From positions 1-35,139 of the forward strand of contig JBMNVE010000016.1 of the NCBI GenBank assembly GCA_050946655.1: a DNA stretch of 35,139 nt, written 5' to 3'. This DNA comes from JAXGRD01 sp050946655. GTDB taxonomy: Bacteria; Bacillota; Clostridia; Peptostreptococcales; Anaerovoracaceae. The position numbers and the translations under genes are program-made. Below the pieces are notes generated by a model that was not told the DNA's origin, did not search any database, and saw only the letters and a list, made by a program, of their open reading frames with translations. Position 1 is the first letter of the stretch, and every line of letters begins with the position of its first letter. This document shows positions 29,612-35,139 of this stretch, one piece after another.

Positions 29612-30667
29612 TTACTTATGTGGGGGTTCGGGTCTATGCTCCAGAACCCGCACAAGATCGCTGAATATACCATATGCCGTCTGTTCAATCTCCGGCGCAT
29701 GTTCAATGATGGAAACCGTCCCCATTAAATCCGTGGTGATGGATAATGCCGAAGATGTGCCGTCTATGGTGGCCAGCAGTTCAGTCTTTGGAATCTCCTC
29801 CGGTCTTACCGCACCCTTCACTTTTCCGTCTTCAATCTTCCCATTGCACATGAGTTTGATTGTCATCCCCTTTTCTTCAGCCTTCTTGATGTCCTCTACA
29901 CGAATCTCTTCGATTCCCTTTCTATCGATATCCAAGGGCGTGATCCCGGCATCCATGAGCACATTGAGAAGGGCAGTGGTTTTCGCCGCCGCATCGTAGC
30001 CCTCAATATCCATGGCCGGGTCGGCCTCGATAAATCCTCTTCGCTTTCCTTCTTCAATCACCTTATCATAATCTTCTCCCTTTGCCAGCTCTTCCAAAAC
30101 GTAATTTGTGGTACTGTTGAGAATACCCTTTACCTCTGTCACCTTGCAAAATTTCAGCGCATCCTCCGCTAGATTGAAGATGGGCGTTCCATCCATGACT
30201 GCCGTTTCAAAAAAGAATAGGCATCCTTGCTCCGCAGCCAGGCTGCGAAGTCTAGCGTAGTCCCAAGCAATCGGGCCTTTGTTGGCGCTGATGGCGTGGG
30301 CTCCTCTGAGAAAGGCTTTCTCAATGTGGGCAATGGCCGGTTGCCCCGAGAAGATATCAAGGGGAGTCAGTTCAAAAAGAACATCATAGGCCACTTCCTC
30401 CACGATATCCATGGCAGTGCGCTGACAATAACCTGTTTGCTCCTCATCAAATCTGCCCAACTCCTCTATGTCCCGGCAGGCCTTTTCAAGGTCGACGCCC
30501 GAAGGGTTTACCAAGGAGCCTCTGCTTTTCGTGGCAATAGCAACTACCCGAATAGCTATTCCGTACTTGGCCTCCACTTCTCCCTGTTTCTCCAGCAGAA
30601 GGCGGGCAAAGGCCCGACCCGCATTGCCGAATCCCAGGATGGCCAGCCTGAGTTCTGTTTTGCTCAT
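29612..30667 (-). CDS. homoserine dehydrogenase-family oxidoreductase
   Basis: A 351-residue protein with an N-terminal Rossmann motif (LAILGFGNAGRAFARLL), ANKGPIAWDY for the catalytic-domain entry, FFETAVMDGTPIF, KGILNSTTNYVLEEL and EADPAMDIEGYDAAAKTTAL, all diagnostic for homoserine dehydrogenase, including the catalytic Lys in DAAAK. It lacks the C-terminal ACT domain of many bacterial enzymes. The normal reaction is aspartate semialdehyde to homoserine, but the placement with a class V aminotransferase and away from thrB/thrC suggests a related hydroxy-acid or catabolic direction. Start ATG 30667 follows GGAAGAG. No convincing promoter was found in the 120 bp upstream. Confidence 0.85.
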   Translation of the reverse strand: MSKTELRLAILGFGNAGRAFARLLLEKQGEVEAKYGIAIRVVAIATKSRGSLVNPSGVDLEKACRDIEELGRFDEEQTGYCQRTAMDIVEEVAYDVLFELTPLDIFSGQPAIAHIEKAFLRGAHAISANKGPIAWDYARLRSLAAEQGCLFFFETAVMDGTPIFNLAEDALKFCKVTEVKGILNSTTNYVLEELAKGEDYDKVIEEGKRRGFIEADPAMDIEGYDAAAKTTALLNVLMDAGITPLDIDRKGIEEIRVEDIKKAEEKGMTIKLMCNGKIEDGKVKGAVRPEEIPKTELLATIDGTSSALSITTDLMGTVSIIEHAPEIEQTAYGIFSDLVRVLEHRPEPPHK

Positions 30668-30789
30668 TTTTCTCTTCCTTCGGAGCCTTGCTCATGTGCA
30701 TTGTACTCGTTTATTCTAATCATCCATTCCGTCAGTTTCACCATTCTTCATCCTTATTTATCTCCAAGCATTCATCATTGCGATGCATA

Positions 30790-31977
30790 TCAATTTAGCA
30801 TGACCTGTAAGATTCGATAAAATCTCGCCAAAAGATACATATGAACATATGCGTCCTCTTGATCCTCTATCCCCAGTAATTCCTGGATCCTCGCCAATCT
30901 CTTTCTTATTGTATTCTCATGCCGCAACATTTTTGTCGCTGTTAGAGATACAACTCCGGCACTTTCTGCATACGTAAGAAGAGTATCTACTAATTTAGCA
31001 TTATGTTTTTGGTCATATTGCCTAAGTTTACCAATGTCTGACTCATAAGAGCTTCTAATCCAGTTATGATTGCAAATAGGAATCAGTAAAGCGTCAGTCC
31101 CTAGCTCGCGGTATGTTAAAACCATTTCACGGTCCACCGTGGCAGATATATTTGCGTACATACTTTCCTTGAGCGCAGATGCAAATTCACTACGCTTATC
31201 GTGGGCACCGCTTATTCCGATATATAACTTTCCTCCTAGGCTAAGTTCAGATATTATTTCATCTGCCAAAGCATATAATTCCCCTTCAACTTTTGGCTGC
31301 TTTCTTGAGCATATTATCAACAGTGCCCCTCTTAAACATAATGCCACTAAGAATTCCTTTTCTGTATCTGCATGGCGTTCATGGAAAAATTTTACAGATT
31401 TTTCGTATTGGTTGTCTATCAGTTTTCCCACACGCCGATCCTTTTGATACCTTGGTGTTGCATATATGCATATGAAGTGCTCATATATAAACGGACTGAT
31501 TCTACGAATTGTTTTTTCCGAGACTTCAGGTGAGACCTTCTCACTCCACAAAATTTCCTCCACTTCCTTGGATACAGCGTCTTTGCTATCACCACCCTGA
31601 AGAGCATTTCTAACTGCGAATATGATATCATCAATATATGTGTCCTCAAAGAGAAAGACAGGAATATTGTTTTTGTTTGCTAGGGCGACCACTTCCCTGG
31701 AAACACTCTTAAAGTATACTGTCTTTATACAGATAGCCGATGCTTGTATCTCGATAAGCGCCTTCACTCTTCGAAAAATATCTTTCGGATGATGCTTTGC
31801 ATCACTAAGTGTTGTAATGACAAATTCACCTTTTGTAAATGTCATGGCAACATCGCGAGGTTCTTCCCAGTCAAAAATTCCAGTCCCGCTTACTTCGTTG
31901 GACAAACCATACCGCCCAGCCACAAGCCGGAACCCATCAAAAATCGTATCCGCCATTAAATCCTGCACTGTTACCAT
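30790..31977 (-). CDS. PucR-family transcriptional regulator
   Basis: A 395-residue regulator. The N-terminal PucR ligand domain opens with MVTVQDLMADTIFDGFRLVA and contains EEPRDVAMTFTKGEFVITTL; the C terminus has the PucR helix-turn-helix (LLTYAESAGVVSLTATKMLR, then HENTIRKRLARIQELLG). PucR-type proteins respond to purine-catabolism or amino-acid signals. It lies next to the ornithine racemase-NhaC unit on the same strand, with its own ribosome binding site GGAG 9 nt before ATG 31977. The AT-rich codon use matches that unit rather than the homoserine dehydrogenase gene behind it, so the three probably arrived together. Confidence 0.87.
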   Translation of the reverse strand: MVTVQDLMADTIFDGFRLVAGRYGLSNEVSGTGIFDWEEPRDVAMTFTKGEFVITTLSDAKHHPKDIFRRVKALIEIQASAICIKTVYFKSVSREVVALANKNNIPVFLFEDTYIDDIIFAVRNALQGGDSKDAVSKEVEEILWSEKVSPEVSEKTIRRISPFIYEHFICIYATPRYQKDRRVGKLIDNQYEKSVKFFHERHADTEKEFLVALCLRGALLIICSRKQPKVEGELYALADEIISELSLGGKLYIGISGAHDKRSEFASALKESMYANISATVDREMVLTYRELGTDALLIPICNHNWIRSSYESDIGKLRQYDQKHNAKLVDTLLTYAESAGVVSLTATKMLRHENTIRKRLARIQELLGIEDQEDAYVHMYLLARFYRILQVMLN

Positions 31978-32049
31978 CGCTAATTTCTCCTAATTATGCG
32001 TCCCCTCTGTAGTCTTAATCGAAATAAATCATAATTAGTATAGCACAGT

Positions 32050-33618
32050 TTATTTTTCTTCCTCCACTTTTTCGGCTATTGCCGATGATGTCTTTTCCTT
32101 TTTTACTTCAAATTCTTCAGCTTTAGGGTTTTCTTGCTTTATAGACTCTTTTTTAAGGAATTCTTCTTTCTTAAGCCTCACCGCCGGCTCTCTTGGGATT
32201 CCAAAGTTAGGAAGGAACCTGTCTGCACCAGTTAGCGTCAAAATTAGCAGCGAAAGAATTGAAATCCATGCAAAAAAGTTCAACGGTATTAAGTCAAATG
32301 ATACAATTTTTACCAACGGATAAACAGCAGCGGTTAACCCTACATAATAAACATTGCAAACATGCCATGGGATCAGCTCTCCCGTTAATACACCTATGGC
32401 ATCTCCGTACATCGCATTTCTACATCTCAAGTTGTAAAGATCTTCCTCGCTTCCTTCAATCCCTTCATCTACAATATCTCTAATAACTGGACCCATTGTC
32501 GCCATTTGTGCCTGATCATCTGATAACAGCATGTTACCGATGATACATAGGATTGCATTACAAAACATGAGATGCCGAACTTTTTTTGATAGTTTCATGC
32601 ACATAATCGCTAGGGGCTTAAATGCGCCCATTTCACGCATGACCCCTCCAAAAAATATTACCCACATTACCATAATTACAACCCAACTACCCGCATCTGC
32701 AAACGAGTCATAGAGCATTTGAAGGAAATTACCAAATGACCCGACAGTTCCAATAAAAGCTCCCATAAGGGTCGCACTTACTATACCTGCTGCCAGGCAT
32801 ACTAATGTTGGCAGGCGAAATATCGCCATTCCAATTATGATAATTACCGGGATCATCATCCATAAGGGAATTGTTTCACTTGATACTTGATTGAGCAGTT
32901 CAACCGCAGCCGGTCTCTCTTCTTCCAACGTTGCCCATGCATCAGCAGGAATGTCTGAAATGGCATTCGATGCATCCACCGTTCCTGCCGGAAGCCCTTT
33001 AATAAGGCCGGTTACATAAAAAAGTATAGTTGCTAGGCCTACATTGGATAATGACCACACGAGCTGTTTATTGAATCTATCGACAACTTCAACACCTTGA
33101 ATACCGCAGGTCATAATCGTTGTGTCTGAAATCAATGCTACATTATCTCCAAAGGCAGCACCACCCGCGCAGGCACACATGGTCATTATTGGGTCTCCGC
33201 CTACAATATGTCCTAGCCACATAAAAATTGGTATCGTGGCTGCAAAAGTTCCCCAAGATGTTCCTGTCGCCATTGACAGCACACACGAGACAATAAAAGC
33301 AACTACCGCAACACTTCTGCCACTAACTCCTAGTTTCAATGCTCCGATGATGATACTAGCACCTACTCCAGTGCTCATGAAAAAAGTTGCCACTGCATAT
33401 GCCATCATGAGAATAAAGAAAACCATCATTGCGTTTTTAACGCTCGTCAGTGCGCTTTCTAGAATATCCATGACTTTCCTTTTTGTTGTCAACCAACATA
33501 CTATGGTCGCATAAAGCAACGCCGCAGGGGCCGACATAAGCATGTCAAAACCGCCTACAACAAGGCCGCTGAGCACGAAAATCGGTGATAATTTGAATAG
33601 CATTAATAGTCCGTTCAT
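32050..33618 (-). CDS. nhaC: NhaC-family Na+/H+ antiporter
   Basis: A 522-residue protein with about 11-12 membrane segments. Family signatures are SMATGTSWGTFAATIPI and GAAFGDNVALISDTTIM, then DRFNKQLVWSLSN. The last 50 residues are a charged Glu/Lys-rich tail inside the cell. It follows the ornithine racemase gene by 16 nt. In amino-acid-fermenting clostridia an NhaC-like gene commonly accompanies ornithine racemase, so it may exchange amino acids or cations needed for that pathway; pure Na+/H+ exchange is the default assumption. Confidence 0.88.
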   Translation of the reverse strand: MNGLLMLFKLSPIFVLSGLVVGGFDMLMSAPAALLYATIVCWLTTKRKVMDILESALTSVKNAMMVFFILMMAYAVATFFMSTGVGASIIIGALKLGVSGRSVAVVAFIVSCVLSMATGTSWGTFAATIPIFMWLGHIVGGDPIMTMCACAGGAAFGDNVALISDTTIMTCGIQGVEVVDRFNKQLVWSLSNVGLATILFYVTGLIKGLPAGTVDASNAISDIPADAWATLEEERPAAVELLNQVSSETIPLWMMIPVIIIIGMAIFRLPTLVCLAAGIVSATLMGAFIGTVGSFGNFLQMLYDSFADAGSWVVIMVMWVIFFGGVMREMGAFKPLAIMCMKLSKKVRHLMFCNAILCIIGNMLLSDDQAQMATMGPVIRDIVDEGIEGSEEDLYNLRCRNAMYGDAIGVLTGELIPWHVCNVYYVGLTAAVYPLVKIVSFDLIPLNFFAWISILSLLILTLTGADRFLPNFGIPREPAVRLKKEEFLKKESIKQENPKAEEFEVKKEKTSSAIAEKVEEEK

Positions 33619-33634
33619 TTTTCTCCTCCTCGCT

Positions 33635-34750
33635 TTACTCGCGCTTGTAAATTACATTAATGTACCTACTACTGCTCAAGTACATTAGAGATGGATAACT
33701 GAGATTGAATTTCATTATGTCCCCCACCTGCACATTGCCTATGTTATTATCAACATCCACAATCATGTGGTCGCTACTAGCTCCAATTACTTCTATACCT
33801 TCTTTCTGGGGAAATATCTTATCATTGACAGCGTAGTCCAACTTCCCTGCCCCGAGAATCGCTCGCTTCCGAACTCCTCTATCTATGTACTCCGGCTTAT
33901 ATCCAAACGAATCAACACAAATTTCTCCAACTGGGTGAGTTGGCTTATCTTTTACTTCAATCACCTCCGCTTCAAGAACAAATATGTCTGGGTTCATATT
34001 TGTTATTTCTAAGTTCCATATTTCCGGTAAATCATAATTGTTGATTATGCCTTCGCCGATCCGAAGGTGATTTATTCTTTTTGGCATAGAACCATCTAAT
34101 ACCAACGGATACGAACTTGTCGCACCGCCCGAGATTATTTCCAAAGTTCTGCCGATGCGTTCTTCTACGCGTTCTGCTAGTACAATAAGTTCTTTCATTT
34201 TTTGTACAGTTGGTTTGATAGATCCATAGCAGCCTAGATTTGTTCCAATGCCCTTTAATATTAGATTCCCCAAATCATTTTCAATGATTTCTGCACATTC
34301 AAGAAGCTCTCTCTTATCCCAAAATCCCTCTCTTAGGTCACCCATATCTGCCATGATTATGACACCGTGTTTTTTGCCGGCTTTTTCAGCAGCTTTATCA
34401 AGTGCTCTTAGCACCTTTATGTCGCTGTTTAAGCTGATATCCGCATATTCCACAACATCTTCAACCTCTGTCAGCATCGGAATTCTCAGCAAAAGATATT
34501 CTGCTTCAATTCCAGCCATATGCAGTTCTTTGATTTGTAGCATGCGCGAGGTTCCCAGTTGGTTGCAGCCTGCCCTCTTAAATTCCACGACTGCTTTCGG
34601 CAATCCGTTAAATCCTTTTATGACTCCACACACACTAATGCCCATATCTCTACAGTTGCCTAGCACTAAGCTAACATTATGATGTAGTTTCTTTAGGTTA
34701 ACTATAAGGCGAGGATATGGTGAATTTTCAGCCAAACATGTGCTTTCCAC
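33635..34750 (-). CDS. orr: ornithine racemase (alanine racemase-fold PLP enzyme)
   Basis: A 371-residue enzyme. It has the alanine-racemase N-terminal barrel with the PLP lysine in VCGVIKGFNGLPKAV, then GCNQLGTSRMLQIKEL, ADMGDLREGFWDK, GTNLGCYGSIKPTV, ISGGATSSYPLVLDG and RIGEGI. These follow the ornithine-racemase group (COG3457) rather than housekeeping Alr. It would turn L-ornithine into D-ornithine for the reductive/oxidative ornithine pathway. GTG 34750 is preceded by AAGGGAAGG. The other ornithine genes (oraSE, ord, ortAB) are not in the window. A sigma-A promoter lies at 34782-34810. Confidence 0.85.
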   Translation of the reverse strand: MESTCLAENSPYPRLIVNLKKLHHNVSLVLGNCRDMGISVCGVIKGFNGLPKAVVEFKRAGCNQLGTSRMLQIKELHMAGIEAEYLLLRIPMLTEVEDVVEYADISLNSDIKVLRALDKAAEKAGKKHGVIIMADMGDLREGFWDKRELLECAEIIENDLGNLILKGIGTNLGCYGSIKPTVQKMKELIVLAERVEERIGRTLEIISGGATSSYPLVLDGSMPKRINHLRIGEGIINNYDLPEIWNLEITNMNPDIFVLEAEVIEVKDKPTHPVGEICVDSFGYKPEYIDRGVRKRAILGAGKLDYAVNDKIFPQKEGIEVIGASSDHMIVDVDNNIGNVQVGDIMKFNLSYPSLMYLSSSRYINVIYKRE

Positions 34751-34781
34751 AAGATTACCTTCCCTTCAATTATTATGTTTC

Positions 34782-34810
34782 ATTATATCCAACATCTTTT
34801 CTTCCGGCAA
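34782..34810 (-). promoter_or_regulatory. promoter of orr-nhaC
   Basis: Minus strand TTGCCG (34805-34810), 17-bp spacer, TATAAT (34782-34787), 31 bp before the GTG start. Confidence 0.78.
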
Positions 34811-34842
34811 TTGTCAGATAATTCATCTTTTTCGATCTTGTG

Positions 34843-34858
34843 GTGTAGCATCCTACAC
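34843..34858. promoter_or_regulatory. inverted repeat upstream of the orr promoter
   Basis: GTGTAG-CATC-CTACAC, perfect 6-bp arms with a 4-bp centre, about 33 bp before the -35 box of the orr promoter on the upstream side. This is a fitting place for an activator such as the nearby PucR-type protein; the link is inference. Confidence 0.45.
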
Positions 34859-34990
34859 TCTGTACTTTTTATTGTTTGTATGAAATAACATATCGATTTT
34901 TCGTTAATAACTACGGGTAAACATCTTTCCTGTCAATAATGCTCATGAATGCCCTCTCCTCAAAGCTTTGCCGTTTACAGTAAATTGATT

Positions 34991-35018
34991 TTGTCCAGCA
35001 GGTATAATTTGCTATAAT
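34991..35018 (+). promoter_or_regulatory. promoter of the isochorismatase-family gene
   Basis: TTGTCC (34991-34996), 16-bp spacer, TATAAT (35013-35018), about 25 bp before the start codon. A second TATAAT at 35002-35007 could be used instead. Confidence 0.65.
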
Positions 35019-35042
35019 AGGAGCATGTATGGAGGAACCGAT

Positions 35043-35139
35043 ATGAACAAGCTTTTACTGGTCATCGATATGCAAAAGGATTTCATCGACGGAGCACTGG
35101 GCACCCCGGAGGCTAGGGATATTTACCCGCGGGTGGTGG
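35043..35139 (+). CDS. isochorismatase/cysteine-hydrolase family protein (5' part only)
   Basis: Only the first 32 codons are in the window. The start MNKLLLVIDMQKDFIDGALG is typical of the isochorismatase-like hydrolase superfamily (nicotinamidase and relatives), with the catalytic Asp in VIDMQKDF. GGAGG lies 7 nt before the ATG. GC content is back to the host-like level. The specific substrate cannot be told. Confidence 0.85.
   Translation, partial: MNKLLLVIDMQKDFIDGALGTPEARDIYPRVV

Overview
The window looks like chromosomal DNA of an anaerobic, low-to-mid GC Gram-positive bacterium, most likely an amino-acid-fermenting clostridium (Eubacteriales or Peptostreptococcales sense). The signs are strong GGAGG ribosome binding sites, lipoproteins and an LPxTG-like surface protein, a VanG-type D-Ala-D-Ser cluster, an ornithine racemase beside an NhaC antiporter, and a PAS/sigma-54 activator. 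The species cannot be read from the sequence. Nothing here shows a phage, an insertion sequence or a CRISPR array.

Layout. 1-5086 (minus strand): a probable operon of exported proteins built from the sulfite-oxidase/molybdopterin-binding fold, one of them with four tandem copies, together with an ECF-transporter S component. The operon runs off the left edge. 5211-6538 (plus): a divergent pair, a THEP1-like NTPase and a DUF364 protein. 6644-9409 (minus): a YdjG/YdjI-like membrane-stress pair (zinc-ribbon membrane protein and SPFH/SHOCT protein). 9536-10282: a MobB-like GTPase. 10375-15436 (minus): a vanR-vanS-vanW-vanG-vanXY cluster ending in a lipoprotein, with VanR-box-like repeats in front of vanW and no serine racemase. 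15504-17329: Cys-tRNA(Pro) deacylase, GNAT acetyltransferase and a duplicated DUF6506 protein. 17378-19894: mostly non-coding DNA around an InlB-repeat surface protein, then tRNA-Arg(CCT).

After the tRNA the base composition becomes clearly AT-richer (20675-26635 and 30790-34750), interrupted by a block with host-like composition (26766-30667). The first AT-rich block holds two face-to-face transcription units: ureohydrolase, small membrane protein, NCS1 permease and iron alcohol dehydrogenase (plus), and a C-N hydrolase with a nitrilase (minus). Each is headed by a good sigma-54 -24/-12 element, and a PAS/AAA+ sigma-54 activator lies next to the second. This looks like one inducible pathway for a nitrogen compound. 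The nitrilase is interrupted by an in-frame TGA. The middle block adds a homoserine dehydrogenase-aminotransferase pair. The last block holds a PucR-type regulator and an ornithine racemase-NhaC unit. An isochorismatase-family gene starts at the right edge.

Best candidates for something undescribed: (1) the multi-protein exported SUOX-fold cluster with an S component and no visible Mo-ligating cysteine; (2) the sigma-54-controlled ureohydrolase/NCS1/nitrilase regulon, including a hairpin between Shine-Dalgarno and start codon of the permease. All function calls come from reading motifs by eye; no search was run.
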